Source of the DNA: Micractinium sp. NFX-FRZ
Taxonomy: Eukaryota; Chlorophyta; Trebouxiophyceae; Chlorellales; Chlorellaceae
Direction: 5' to 3'
NCBI GenBank assembly: GCA_029339195.1
Contig: JAPTJF010000072.1
Span: 1 to 64,000 of the forward strand
DNA length: 64,000 bases
Below the pieces are notes generated by a model. It was not told where the DNA came from. It ran no database searches and was given only the letters and a program-made list of their open reading frames with translations. The position numbers and the translations under genes are program-made. Below, one piece after another: positions 1 through 13,491 of this stretch; positions within the stretch are counted from its first letter, which is position 1, and each line of letters begins with the position of its first letter.

Positions 1-259
1 CCAGCAGGCGGCGGGGGCAGAAGTGCTGTAGCATGCAACCCAGTGAAGGGTCCCCACTGCATCGCATGGTCGGGAGACTGAGAACACTTTGAAAGTTCGC
101 AGGTCCTACCTGTCCAGCTGAACTGCCTGCTGTGCGCCTTCATAGCCCTGCCCGCGTCTCCTGACCCCAACGGTGCCTGGCCGTCAGCCATCACGTTTAG
201 AGTCTCTGAAGGGATCGCCAAAGCAGCGGAACGCCAACACCGGCTGGTGGGGGTACACA
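1..259. other. 5' flank of the VAP gene
   Basis: No coding exon, RNA gene or repeat could be supported here. By position it should hold the promoter and 5' UTR of the VAP gene starting at 260. No TATA-like box was identified. Confidence 0.4.
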
Positions 260-2753
260 ATGGCAGCCTCCGACAACTGGCTCGTCGTTGTGCCAACGGA
301 GCTCAAATTTCGGTGCGCCCGGGGGCGACGGCGCGAGGGCGGGGGGGCAAGACCGCCCCCCCGTCTCAGCCCACCCTGCTGGCAGCCAGCGATCGCCGTT
401 CAGCCAGCGATCGCCGTTCTGGAGGGGCTCGACACTGCGCGAGGCCAGCCCCGCCCCCCTCTTCTGCAGCACCTACCCCGTAGCGCAGCACCCCCCGCCT
501 CCCGCCTGCCGCGCCGCCTAAGCGCGGGCCCCCGCCCTCTCGTGCACTCAGGGCCAGCCGCTGACGCCCAGCGCCTGCTGCTGCTGCCGCCTTCCCCTTC
601 TCGTACCTGCAGGTTTGAGCTGCGCAAGAATGTGCCCTGCACGCTGACGCTGCAGAACCCCACGGGGGAGCGGGTGGCCTTCAAGGTGAAGACGACCAGC
701 CCCAAGAAGTACTGCGTGCGGCCCAGCAGCGGCATCGTGGAGGCAGGCAGCAGCAAGGAGGTGCAGGTCATCATGCAGGCGCAGCGCGAGTACCCACCCA
801 GCCTGGCAGGTGCGCCCCTTGGACAGGGAGCGGCGGCTGCAGGCCGCAGCCAGCGGGCCAGCTACATTGCTGCACCACCTCGCAGAGCAGGCCCCAGCAG
901 CTGTGTGCAGCAGCCGCCACGCTGCCGGGGCGCTGCATGGCTGCTGCCTGCACTAGCCAATTGAGATGTGTGATGCCTGCCTGCCGGCTCCTCGCCCTCC
1001 TGCCACTGCAGGCACTGCAGGCCTGCTGCCAGCCACCATGCCTGCCTGGACCCACACCTCCCTGCACGCCCTGCCCCTGGCCTGGCCTCCCCCTCTTGCA
1101 GACTGCAAGGACAAGTTCCTGGTGCAGTGCGTGAAGCTGGTGGGCAGCGACGCCAAGGAGGTGACGTCAGACATGTTTGATGCCACAAAGCAGAAGGACA
1201 TCAGGTGGGTGCATCGTGTGTCACGACGCTGGAACAGAGCAGCTCTATACCAGCACGCATGTGTGCTATGCTGCCGAAGCCGGCCTTTCCTTGCCGTGGA
1301 AGCGGCAGTGCCATTGTTTGCGCAGCGGGGGTGACCAGGGCAGTGAAAGCTTAGAGCAGCTGTGCAGCATGCCGGGAAGTGGCGGCTGCAGCAGGCGGCA
1401 GGGTGGGAAGGCGCTGCGGGCGTTTGAAAGAGGCAGGCAGGCGTGTGTTGGCAGGCCATGCAATGTGGTGGTGTATTGTGGCACCGACTGGGGGCAGGTT
1501 GAATCAAGGTGGGGGTGCAGGCAGGGGCGCACACCACGGCATGTTGCAGCTTGGTCGCACGGCTGTATCGTGCGGTACAGCCCGCCGGGGAGGTGCCAGC
1601 ACGCCAGGCAGTTGTGCTCCGCCCCGATTGCCAAACTCCCCCCTCCTGCCTGCCCCTGCATCTGCTGCGTGTGTTAAATGTTCCCGCAGGCAGACCAAGC
1701 TGCGGGTGCTGCTGGTTGGCCCGCCCAAGCCGCCCTCGCCGGTGCCAGAAGGTGTGGAGGAGCCAACGAGCCCTGCCACGCTGGCCTACCGTGATGCTAC
1801 CACGGGAGCGGCGGGCGGCCTGCGCGACCAGCTGGGTGCTGCGCAGGTAAAGCACCCCGCCCTCTGTTCTAGCCCCTTGCAAGCAAGGCTTGTGAGCAGA
1901 CGGTGCTGGGAACCGCCGCTCAGGTCCACAGCGGTGTCCGAGGCATCCCCGAAGGCAGCAGGAGAAGGCATGCATGCTTGTAGTGAGCTTTGTTGTCAGG
2001 ATGTTCTGAGGATTTACACGGCGTGATGTGCAGGAGGACAAGGCTGAGATTCGCAAGCGGCTGGAGCTTCTCGAGGACCGGTCAGCGGCGGGCGGCGCCA
2101 CGCGCGGCGGCAGCGGCGGCGCACAGCAGCAGGTGCGTGGGTGGGGCCGCAGGGTGGGTGGCAGCGGCGCAGGCGTGGGAGGTGTGGTTGGATTACGGTT
2201 GTGGGGCTGGTGCGTGCAGGCGTCGAGGGCGAAACGGATGCCGGGCAAGCCACACCCCCAGGTGGGTGTGGCACAGAGCTCAGCTGCACAATGCCTCCGC
2301 TCACACTCCCCGCCGCTGCCGCTTGTTCTGCCATCCCGCAGCTTGCCAAGGCGCCCGGGGGCTTTGGCGTGCTCCATCTCGTGATCGTGGCCATCCTGGC
2401 CTTCCTGGTGGGTGGATTGCGTAAAGAGTGCATGTATTTGGGGCATGTGTTGTTGAACGCAGAGAGAGTGGTGAATGAGGGCTGGGGGGCGTGCACAGCG
2501 TGAGCGCGTGATGCCGCTGTGGCCGGCCCGTGCTGCCCTTATCGAGCTTGGCAGTTGCGTAAGCTGCAGTGGGGGGGAGTGCTGTACAGCCAAGCATGCA
2601 TGTTGCAGCGCTTCAGCGAGCTGGCGCTGCACTGCCTTCAACATGGCATTGACTTGCCCGTGCCGAGCTGCTGCGCTTGCCCCACCGCAGATCGGTCACT
2701 TTGGGCACGTCGCTGTGCCGCTGCTGACTGAGAAGTTCAACCCGAAGCACTGA
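260..2753 (+). CDS. VAP27-like MSP-domain protein (VAMP-associated protein)
   Basis: Seven exons give about 245 residues: 260-312, 613-809, 1102-1204, 1690-1846, 2034-2132, 2342-2407, 2691-2753. Phases join cleanly and the total divides by three. Residues about 5-120 form an MSP domain: the N-terminal PTELKF strand, then FELRKN, then VAFKVKTTSPKKYCVRP, the classic plant VAP signature that binds FFAT motifs. A short coiled coil follows (DKAEIRKRLELLEDR). A hydrophobic segment (GFGVLHLVIVAILAFL) fits a C-terminal ER anchor. Family role: ER tail-anchored tether at membrane contact sites. The start is the first ATG before the MSP strand. Odd point: about 20 residues, ending in NPKH, follow the membrane span, longer than the usual very short luminal tail. 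That last exon is supported by phase and an acceptor only. Confidence 0.9.
383..418. repeat. 18-bp perfect tandem duplication in VAP intron 1
   Basis: The unit CAGCCAGCGATCGCCGTT occurs twice back to back inside intron 1 of the VAP gene. It has no visible function and is one of many short tandem duplications in introns here. Confidence 0.85.
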
Positions 2754-3452
2754 GGGGCGGGTGCTTCTTCTGACCCGGTGCACACCGCTTGCTGCTCTCC
2801 AGCGGAGGCCGCGGCACAGCGGGCAGTAGCACACGTCAGCGGCCTGGCCAGCATTATTTGTAGGTAGATGATCGGCAGGATTGTTGGGGACAAGCGGCAT
2901 GCGTGGCTTGGACGCGGTGGCGTTGTCAGATAGCGGGCGTGCGTCGGCTGCGGCCCCAGCACAGCACGCGTACGCGCCAGCCAGCCACGGCATCCGCTTT
3001 GGATGTAGGTTTAGGCACAGCACCCGCACAGCACCTCACAGACAGAATTGAATGCCTGCACAGGCTGACTGGACACCTGTGGGGCCCCGCTTCTTGGCTC
3101 CCAGGCGTTGCCACGCCGCCAGCCCCGAACGATGCACATGCCACCGCTGCCACGCGGTTGTCTCTCTCTCGAGCTCCTTTGTCCTTCCTTGTGTTTGACA
3201 CCCCCTCTTCCTCCGTGTGTGACCCGCTAAGCCTGTAACAGTTGTGACGGCGCCGGCGCAAAGCGATGCGCCAGTATGGCGCCAGCGTGGTTGGGAGCCG
3301 GGAGGAAGTTGGATGAGGGTGGATGAGGCTGACTGTACATGCTGACTGGGCGCGGTGCCTCAAGCGAGCATCTTTGCCGCGTTTGGGTCTCGAGTGTCGA
3401 TTCCCGCGGTGTTTTGGGCGTGTGCTGTTGTACACCCGTTTTCTGCTTATCC
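2754..3452. other. Intergenic: VAP 3' end and mannanase promoter
   Basis: This 700-bp tandem-gene spacer contains the VAP 3' UTR and the upstream region of the GH5 gene. The only recognisable signal is a TGTAA motif at 3234-3238. No further coding exon was found. Confidence 0.5.
3234..3238 (+). terminator. TGTAA poly(A) signal, VAP gene
   Basis: TGTAA is the established green-algal near-upstream polyadenylation element. This copy lies about 480 nt past the VAP stop and about 215 nt before the next start, so it is the best candidate for the VAP 3' end. Confidence 0.45.
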
Positions 3453-6400
3453 ATGGCTTCCCTCAAGGTTGGCCTGGCCCTGTGCCTGGCCCTGGGTCTC
3501 TTCTCCCACCCTGCCGCTGCCTTCATCCGTGTCCAAGGCACCTCTTTCGTGGATGAGCAGTGCCAAGAGTTTGCCTTCGTGGGAGCAAACACGTGAGGGT
3601 ACAGGGCGCGGGTGGCAGGCAGTGGGGCCCAAGGGGGGATTTCACCCAGATGAGAAAGCCGGCTGCGCTGCCAAGCGCTGCAGCCGGCTGCCCAGCCTGT
3701 TGGCCGCTCCCCCGCTTGCCTCTCACACGCCCGCTTCCCCCACGCATTTCCTTTCTCCTTTCAACAAGTGGTTGGACGTTGAGAAAATCTCGTGCTGTGC
3801 CAGCTCAGCAGGCGCCCACCCGCGCACAAGCTGTTGGTCTCCCACCACACCAGATCTCCCCCTTCACCTCCTGCCCCTCTCCACCTCCTGCCCCTCTCTC
3901 CCTCCACCCCCCGTAACCAACGCCCCGCACTCCTCCTGCCCCTCTCTCCCTCCACCCCCCGTAACCAACGCCCCGCACTCCTCCCGCCCCTCTCTCCCCC
4001 CACCCCCCGTTACCAACGCCCCCCACTCCTCGTGCCCCTCTCCCTTTGCCCCTGCAGGTGGCGCATGCTCGAGGCGCAGGCGGGGGTCGAAGCGGTGAAG
4101 CTCAACGGCAAGAACCCGGCAACCAACTTGCTGGACACCGCAGGTGGGCGGGCCTCTGAGGTCTCCACATCAGCATTCTTGTCAAACAAGTGCATGAGAC
4201 GCACGGCACCTGAAGCAGCAAGCTGCCAATGTTGGTGAGGAAGAACTCTGGTGCGTGGCTCTGCACCCGTCCCAACGCGTGCGGCTCTCTCCAACAGCCA
4301 CGCACGTCCCGTCTGCCCAGCAGCGTCTGGCCCATGGCCCAGCCGCTCGCTGCCTGGTGTGCCCTCCACCTGCCGCGTTTCAGCCCCGTTAATCTCACGT
4401 GCGGCTACGTCCCTGCCCTCTGCCTGCCCCACCTGCGCTCGACACCACCTCCCCCTTGCTGGCCTGTGCCGCCCTGCCCAGCAGGCTTCCTTCAGCCCCG
4501 CGCGCACTCACTTGGCCCGCAACGTTCCTTCCCTGCCGCCCCTCTGCTTCCTGAAGTCGAAACTCCGTGTCTGACCTGCTTCCCAGCTTTCCTCCTCCCT
4601 CCCTCTAGCTGCGCTCAGCACCACTGTGCTGCGCATCGTCACCACTGGCACCACACACACTCCAGTAATGCCTATCGCTTCCGTCCCTCTTTTCCCCCTC
4701 CCCCCTCCAGCTGCCCTCAACATCACCGTGCTGCGCATCTTTGCCAGCGGCACCACTCCAGAGCTCCCGCTGCAGACCACGGAGGGTGCGCCTGCCTGCC
4801 TGCCTGCTTGCCCGCCTGCCTGCTTGCCTGCCCGCCTGCCCGCCTGCCTGCCTGCCTGCCTGCCTGCCTGCTTTCCATGCACCTGCTTGCCTGCACCTGC
4901 CGAGCGTTTGCTGTAGCTGCCATGTTTGCTTTAGCTGCCGCTATGCGGGGAATTGAGCCTGGTCAACCCATTGGCCCACCGGCTCAGTTCCCCGCAGCTC
5001 CCGCATCTGCGCACCACCACTGCCGTTTTCACAGCCCTGGATTATCCCTCTGCCTTGCCTGCCCACTGTGCTGCACACACAGCAACGGTGTGCACAGCAA
5101 CAAGTAGCTCTGCATCCCACCAGTGCAACGGTGCCCGCCCCCACCCCCCACCCACACATGCAAGTGCCCCCTCACTCGCTCCCCACTCACTCAAATGGCT
5201 CCCTACCTGCCCACCTCCCTTCACCGCAGGCGTCTACAACGACGTCGCCCTGAAAGCGCTGGACCAAATCCTGGCCGACTCGGCAGCGCGCGGCCTGCGC
5301 CTCGTCCTCATCCTAGCCCGCAACTGGGGCGGCCCCGACTCGCGCGCTGCGGTGGGTGGGCGCCGTTGCAGCGCTATATGCATGCATGCATGAACGACGG
5401 GCCTGTGCAACCGGAGCGGCCTCGCTGTGCTTGTGAGCACCTCCCTGCCTGTCCCGCCCCTGCGCGCTCTGCTTGCCTGGGTCCCAAAGCCGGCGTACTT
5501 CCTCCCATGCCCGGCCCCTTGCCCTGCCCGCCCTGAACCCAGCTGGGGTCGTGCATCTAGTGCCAAGGGTGACACTCTTTAGTGTCGGTCTCACCTGCGT
5601 ACAGTGCACCTCAGTGAACAGGCTGCAGTGGCCTTCCGACAGGCCACGCTCTGGAGACTGCTCCCTCTCTTGGTCATTGGGTGTGCCTCCATCACATCCG
5701 CCAGGCAACCCTGCCCCCTGCACTTTCCGCAGTACGCCTCCTGGAACGGCCTCAAGTCGCCCGACGATTTCTACACCTCCCCGACTGCGCGCGAGGCGTA
5801 CCGCAAGCACGTGTCCTTCATGGTCAATCGAGTGAACAGCGTCAACGGACGGGTGTACAAGTAAGCGCCCCTTTTCAAACAGACACGCGTCAGACCGTAC
5901 GGTGTCTGGTTTCGGGTGAACCGGGGCGTGCCTGGCCCGCCCGGAAGAGTGGCAGAGGGGTGCCTTGCGTGGACGCCTGCGTACGCACAGGGGCGGATGG
6001 TGGGTGGCCCGCTTGAAAGCCTGCCCCCGTGTGCTTGCCAGCGCTGCACCTGCATCCGTGCACTGCCACACGCTGCTCCCCTGCCACCCCTGTCTGCCCG
6101 TTGATCCCCTGATCTCTGCCGTCCCCCACGCACGTGCCCGCCCCCTTGCAGGGACGACCCTGTCATCATGTCCTGGAACCTGGTGAGGGGGTAGGGGGGT
6201 TGGGGTTTAGGGGTTCAGGGTTTAGGGCGTCCTGGAACCTGGTGAGGGGGTGTGCATGCCGGGCGCCCCACGCGCGCTTTGTGCCACCAGCCTGAGCGGC
6301 GCAGGCGTTGTCGATTGGCCCAATTGACGATTGGCCCGAAAGGCTCCCCCCCGGGGGGGGGAAGCTCAGCAGAGGCGCCGGCTTACCCACCGCCACCCCC

Positions 6401-9400
6401 TTGTGTGTCACCCACTGCCACCCCTGTTGTATCCGCAGATGAACGAGCCCCGCTACTTCTTCAACGGCACCGACGACCCTTGCAACAAGGACCCCACGCC
6501 CTGCACACAGAAGCTGCAGGCAAGGCGGGTTGGCAGTTGGGGGCAGGGGTCGGGTGGGCACGGGCGAGGATGCTGGTGCATGGCAAACGATGTCGCTGCC
6601 TGGACCGAGCAGGCGGGCGAGCACGTGCCTGCCCTCTGCTGCTTGCTGCTACGTGCGCCAGGCAGCGGCCTCGCTTTGCCAGTTCCACCAAGCTCCTCCT
6701 GACACCCTGCACTGCGTCCTAAGCACCGTTCGGCGCCAAGCTCCACCCAACCGTTCCAACATGAAGGTTGATTGACCATTCATTCCCCGTGAACCGCTTC
6801 CTCATTCCTGCCCCCTGCAGGCCTGGATTGAGGAGATGAGCGGGTACCTCAAGCAGGAGGACCCCAACCACCTCGTCACCGTGCGTGGCATGGCCGCTGC
6901 TGCGCCTTCCGCTGTTGCTGCTGCCACTGCTGCCTCTGCTCTGGGGTGGCGCCTCTGCCCTACTGCCGGCGCTCGTCCTGCGCTACATGGCCCCAAAGAA
7001 GGTGCCTGGCTCGAGCTCGGATCAGCTTCCGGCTGGCCACACTGCCGCCCAGCAGCTTATCCGTGTAGCTTGAGCATGGCTCTGCTGGCCACACGCTGCC
7101 CACCTGCCAGACTATTCCCCTGGGTGCTTAGCTGCTGCCTGTCGCCTCTTCTCTGCCTGCCCCGCAGGTGGGGGAGGAGGGCTTCTGGGGCAAGACCAGC
7201 GGCGGTGCGGAGAACAACCCCCAGCCAGACGCTGGTGAGCCGCGCGCTCGCGGGCCTGCTGGCCTGGACTCGCTAGTTGCCTTATGGGCTGCTGCTGCCG
7301 CCGCTGCTGCTGCACTGCTGCCTGCCACTGATTCTGCTGCTCGCGCTGCTGCTGCCGCTATTCCTGCTGTTGCTGCTGCTGCTGCTGCTGACACGGCAGC
7401 AAACCCAAGCTTGATCAGGCATGAGCGTGCGTGCATGCCGCCAGCCAGGAGGGGCACGCGTGGTGCGCCGCTCCCACGTGCGCTGAGCATGCTGTGCTGC
7501 TGCTGTGCCGTGCTGGGCTTGCTCTCCTGTCCTGCAGGCTGGGCTGTGGCCACAGGCCAGGACTTCACCCTGAACCACCGCATCCCCACAATTGACTACG
7601 GCGGCATTCACATCTGGCCGGTGCGTGGCGACTGTTGCACAGCTTCTTGAGTGCGCACTTGTGGGCCGCGCTGCCCCACAATCGACCACGCCCCGTGTGT
7701 GTGTGGGCAGGCCTGCAATGCCCAGTCATCCCCACCTGGCCTGCTCGCCCCTGCCCTCTGGCTTCCGTCCCACCCCCTTCCCTCTTGCTTGCTGCCTCCC
7801 TTCCATCCTCACGCATCTGTAGGATAACTGGAACATCACCGACCAGTCGTTCTTCAAAAGGTGGATCGCCACCCACATGGACGCTGCAAGGGAGATGAAA
7901 AAGGTAGGTGGGGGCGCGAGCCGTGCTGTGCACCGCTTGCTTGCTGCCAGCGGCAGCTGGTCCCGAGGACGGGGTTGTCGGCTGGGGTTGTGGGCCCGCT
8001 GGGCTCCGAGGCGAGCGAGCAGCAAGTTTGGGCAGCTCCCACGTGCCCGCTGCTCTCCCTGCCCACCATGCTGCCGCCAGTATGGCCCAAGTGTGTTCCC
8101 CACAATCCACATCCTTGCTGCCTGCAAATGTGAGAAGCGTTCTCGGATTCCGGCCCTTTCCATGCAGCCCCTGACGGATCTGAAGCCCAGCAAGAGCGTG
8201 TCCCACCAGCCCCCTCTGCCTCCAACCCTCTGCAACTCTGGCATGACCAGCGTCCCCAAATGCTTCCGCTTCTTTGTTTGCAGCCCCTGGTGATTGAGGA
8301 GTATGGCAAGAATGTGTCCAACCAGGACCCCGCCACCATTGAGCGCGAGCGCAACCCCACCTTCCAGACGGTGCGTGATGGGTGGTGGGTGGTGGGTGGG
8401 GGAGGGAGGGGGCGAATGCACTCAACAATCGAGAGCACCTGTTGATTCCTGATGCGTGTGTGACACGCAAGGGCTGCATGGCGCTTGCGGCAGAGGGAGC
8501 GGAGCCTCCTTGAGGCCTGGTGTGTGTGCTTGGCAGAGAAGGCAGCACGGCAGCACGGCAGCTGCGCTGCATGTGCCTAATGACAGGCCGCTGGCGGGTG
8601 TTGTGCAGGTGGCTGACGCTTTGGCGGCCAGCCTGAAGGCGGGGGATGTGCTCAAGGGTGCCAAGGTGAGGCGGTAGTGCCGCTGACTGGCGTGGGCTGC
8701 ACAAGCTGCCTGCAGCCCCTCTAATTTAGACTCCACGGGGCCAACTTTAAGAGGAAGGGGAGGCTTTGGGGGTCGCGTGCGAGGGGTGCCAAGGCATGCA
8801 GGCCACATCTGGGTGCTGCAGCTGCCGCTGCTGCTGCCGCCGCTAACCTCGGCCAGTGGCAAGGGGCCCGAAATGCACGCGGGCCTCGGCCAGGTGCCAC
8901 GCTCTCGCGCTCTGCCTGCCCGCCTGCCTGCCTCGAGTAACTCACTGTGCCAGTGCACCGCTGACGCCTGCCCCCCCACCGCCCCCCGACGCCTGCCCCA
9001 CCCGCGTGGACATGCAGTACTGGATGTTCGACCCAATCCTAGTTGACGAGTCTTCCCCCGGATGGGGAAATTACAGCCAGGTGGGCAGCCAGTGGGGTTC
9101 GCTCGTAGGTGGCCATCTGCATGCATGGTGGGATGGGTGGTTTTTTTTCCCGGGCATGCAGGCCAGGGGCCGGGGCCTCCCCTCCTGCCCGCGTCCCGTG
9201 AAGCCCACATGATCACCTGTACACCCTCCCTCCCTCTCACCCAGCCTGTACTGCCTCCCTCCCGTCACTGTACTGCCTGCCTCCCTGCAAACGTGCAGGA
9301 CCAGGTCTTCCCCGAATCTTCTACGATGAAGAACATCATTCTGCCCTCCGCCCAGCTGGCAGTCCAGTACAAAGCTAAGGTTGGCTCGCTGATTGCCCGC

Positions 9401-9854
9401 CGTGGGGCCCCGCTGCCCCTGCTGCTGCTGAGCCGGGGTGCCGGCTGTTGCGCACCACGCCGCCCCTGCTGCGGCCCTCACCACATTCTATTGGCGGCAA
9501 TGCATGCGCATCAGGCACAGCAGGCGGTCCAGGCCACGCATACATGGAGCGGGGTCGGTGACCTGTTGCTGGGACAGCTGCCCAAGTGTTGGCATGAATT
9601 CATGCGATCTCACCTCCCTAATTTCTGTGGTGCAGGTTGCTGGGTGCACCCCCCAGCCCCCCGGTGCTGCGCCGGCCTCGGCCCCCGCCCCTGCCCTCGC
9701 CAGCGATGTCGCCGCCGCTGACGGTGCAGCTGCTGATGGCGGCGGCTCTGGGGGTGGCGGTTCTGGTGGCGGTGGCTCCGGTGGTGGCGGCTCCGGTGGT
9801 GGTGGCTCTGGCGGTGGCGGCTCCGGTGGCGGCAGAAAGCTGCTGCTGGGATAG
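3453..9854 (+). CDS. Secreted GH5 endo-beta-mannanase with Gly4Ser tail
   Basis: Sixteen exons give 486 residues: 3453-3592, 4058-4143, 4711-4785, 5230-5351, 5733-5860, 6152-6182, 6439-6519, 6821-6880, 7168-7234, 7538-7620, 7823-7903, 8284-8370, 8609-8665, 9018-9080, 9299-9379, 9636-9854. A signal peptide (SLKVGLALCLALGLFSHPAAA) is followed by a plant-type GH5 (subfamily 7-like) barrel. Landmarks are FVGANTWRM, the acid/base glutamate in WNLMNEPR and the nucleophile in PLVIEEYG. Expected activity is hydrolysis of beta-1,4-mannan in the wall or outside the cell. After the barrel come a Pro/Ala-rich linker, five GGGGS units preceded by GGGS, and a terminal RKLLLG. The intron after exon 7 appears to use a GC donor (CAG|GCAAGG at 6520). 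A GT donor nine bases later would add three residues. Several introns contain duplicated exon edges. Confidence 0.9.
3889..4037. repeat. 48-bp minisatellite, three copies, mannanase intron 1
   Basis: A C-rich unit containing CGTAACCAACGCCCCGCACTCCTC repeats with a 48-bp period. The CGTAACC core starts near 3912, 3960 and 4008, the last copy slightly changed. It sits just before the acceptor of exon 2 and lengthens the polypyrimidine-rich tract. The ORFs running through it are low-complexity and not genes. Confidence 0.85.
4603..4670 (+). repeat. Ghost copy of mannanase exon 3
   Basis: This intron segment resembles the start of the real exon 3 (4711-4785). It has its own pyrimidine tract, a TAG acceptor at 4606-4608, and CTGCGCTCAGCACCACTGTG versus the real CTGCCCTCAACATCACCGTG, followed in both by CTGCGCATC. 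Using it as an exon would read AALSTTVLRIV instead of AALNITVLRIF. It lacks the continuation of the real exon, so it is read as a decayed tandem duplicate. Confidence 0.8.
4790..4872. repeat. CTGC/CCTG tetranucleotide repeat tract
   Basis: An imperfect run of CCTG units, with some CCCG variants, lies in the intron after mannanase exon 3. It produces spurious Ala/Cys/Pro-rich reading frames on both strands. Confidence 0.85.
6193..6228 (+). repeat. Interstitial telomere-like TTTAGGG motifs
   Basis: This intron stretch contains GGGGTTTAGGGG and GGGTTTAGGG, that is, two TTTAGGG heptamers separated by a degenerate TTCAGGG. TTTAGGG is the plant and Chlorella telomere unit. The patch lies exactly between a real splice donor and its duplicated copy (see 6229-6251). 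Confidence 0.6.
6229..6251 (+). repeat. Exact duplicate of mannanase exon 6 end plus splice donor
   Basis: Twenty-three bases (GTCCTGGAACCTGGTGAGGG plus three) are identical to 6170-6192. That segment covers the last four codons of exon 6 and its GT donor. The copy could serve as an alternative donor 59 bp downstream, but the intervening sequence would add TAG/TAA-containing frames. Confidence 0.85.
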
Positions 9855-10137
9855 GCAGATTGGCACTGGCCTGCCTGCTGCAAAGCAGGCGGCACCCTGA
9901 CACGCCCTGAAGAAGAGGCCTCGGATTTGAGCCGTTAGACAGTAGCAAGACACCAGCAAGACGTGCCAGCTTCTGCACAGACCTCCCTGGCTCACCCAAG
10001 CCGCAAGCATGGCCGCAACGCCCCCTTAGTCCCCATCCAGCCACCGATCACGTCATGTGCGCTGCGCTCAGATGGCAGATGTTGTTGTGCTCGATTGCTC
10101 CCTTATCTGTTGCGCTTGTGAAAATACGTCGAACAGC
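9855..10137. other. Intergenic between mannanase and SET gene
   Basis: About 280 bp of spacer with no exon, RNA gene or repeat that could be supported, and no TGTAA motif. It should hold the mannanase 3' UTR and the SET gene promoter. Confidence 0.4.
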
Positions 10138-10904
10138 ATGTACAACGTGTCAACGGCAGCGGGTAGCGTGGTCGCACCTCAGCGGGGGTGCAGCAACGGC
10201 GGGCTCAGGCGTGTCGCGGGCCGTGCGGCGGCAGTTGGACAACAGAGCCTTCGAAACGTGCAAATTGGTGCGTTGCGCACCGCCAGCCGGAACTGTTGTA
10301 GCCTCGAACTGCTCTGCTCGTCTGCCGGCACACAAGGGCCGCAGCCACCTCTTTCGAGTCAAGCGCTTACGCATTTGCATGTTTGTTGTGCCCCCGCAAG
10401 CCCGGGCGTCGACGGCCACGCACTGCCACTCCCCTGCTGGCCTCACGTCGCTGCTTGGCACCGCCGTCCTGGTGCTGACTGTGGGTCTGCGCCGTCTCCC
10501 GTGCAGTCTCAGCCGAGGAGGCAGAGGCCAACCGGCTGGGCCAGCAGCTGCAGCAGTGGGTGGAGGATGCAGGAGGCTATGTGCACCCGGCGCTGCAGCT
10601 GTCGCTCGCCACACCTCACTGTAGCAGGTGGTGCCGCAGAGCCCTCCGTAAGCATGCATGCACCATCGCCACTGCTGCAGCTGTGTTGGGTGCTTGCGGT
10701 GGCGCAGCACCCACGTTGCGTGGGTGCACCTTTTAACACCCCCGCTTCTCCCGCCGCTGCCACGCATGGGCCATGCATGCAGGGGCGTGGTTGCCGCCGA
10801 AGCCATCCCGCTGAGCTTCGCTGAGAGGCAGGCGCTGATTGCTGTGCCCGAGCACCTGCTGCTGACCACGGAAGCCGCCAAGGAGCGCCTCGGCCCGCTG
10901 CTGC

Positions 10905-10949
<45 letters not shown>

Positions 10950-11390
10950 GGAGGCAGCCGTGGTGGAGTTTGAGGCAGCGAGCAGCGGACAACCCCCCGC
11001 GCCTGGATCCCCCGCTGCTGCTGGCGCTGCTGCTAGCGTCCGAGCGGCGTGAAGGGTCGGCCAGCTTCTACCACCCCTACATCGCAACGCTGCCGGAGCA
11101 CCCACCCTGCGCCTGGGCCATGGGGCCCAACCAGCTGGCAGCCGAGCTGGCAGAGCTGGGCCCCCTAGCTGCCGGGTGGCAGCCCCAGGTGGCGGCGGCA
11201 GCGGCGGCGGTGCGGCAGCGCACAGAGGCGTTTGCGGCTGCGTATGGCGAGCCAGCTGGCGTGTCGGCCCCTGAGCTGCGCTGGGCGCTGGGCCACGTGC
11301 TCTCCCGCTGCTTCGGCTCAGGTTCGCCTGCAGGGGGGCACCCTTGCACGTGAAAGGGGCAGGCATGTGGCCAGGCCCTCAGGCCTGTGG

Positions 11391-12994
<1,604 letters not shown>

Positions 12995-13110
12995 AGAGCC
13001 AGCACCTAGACGGCAGCAGCAGCGGCGCAGGTGCAGATGTGCGCGCTCCCCGCCTCTCCCCCGCTCCCTGCTCTGACCGGACTGTGTGCCGTGCCCGGCT
13101 AATGTGACAA

Positions 13111-13115
13111 TGTAA
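13111..13115 (+). terminator. TGTAA poly(A) signal of the tubulin fragment
   Basis: The motif lies 117 nt past the tubulin stop at a normal algal spacing. It is the first TGTAA downstream of the SET stop at 12261, so a SET transcript could also end here. Confidence 0.6.
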
Positions 13116-13314
13116 ATGTACCTCACTTGCGCACACGACACCAGTGGCAGAGAGAGTGTGACCCGAAGAGGCAGACAGGAAAAGGGCAAAGAGAGGAGGG
13201 TAACAGTGGCACTCTGGCTGCCAGCACCTCGTGCACTAGGTCTGCTGCGGTGCTTGTGGTGGGTCGCACGCGGAGCACCACAAAAGCAGCATTTGGCAGG
13301 GCAGTGCTGCATCA

Positions 13315-13389
13315 GGGTGAGCACGGAGAGGAGGTTGTGCAGGGCACGCTGGGTGAGCACGGAGAGGAGGTTGTGCAGGGCACGCTGGG
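13315..13389. repeat. 36-bp tandem duplication between tubulin fragments
   Basis: GGTGAGCACGGAGAGGAGGT followed by TGTGCAGGGCACGCTG occurs twice in a row. It lies in the non-coding gap between the two convergent alpha-tubulin fragments. Confidence 0.85.
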
Positions 13390-13491
13390 TCACCACGTCA
13401 GCAGCTGGGGCGGTGGGAAAAGGCAGCGGAGCGGCGGCTTGGCTCCCTCCCTGCCGCTGCCGCCCGCCCACCCGACGCCCGCGCCGCTCAC

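Noticed and set aside
953..2644. 563-residue minus-strand frame opposite the VAP gene
   Set aside because: Composition is biased (His/Pro/Ser/Thr-rich) and it is the shadow of introns and exons of a well supported plus-strand gene.
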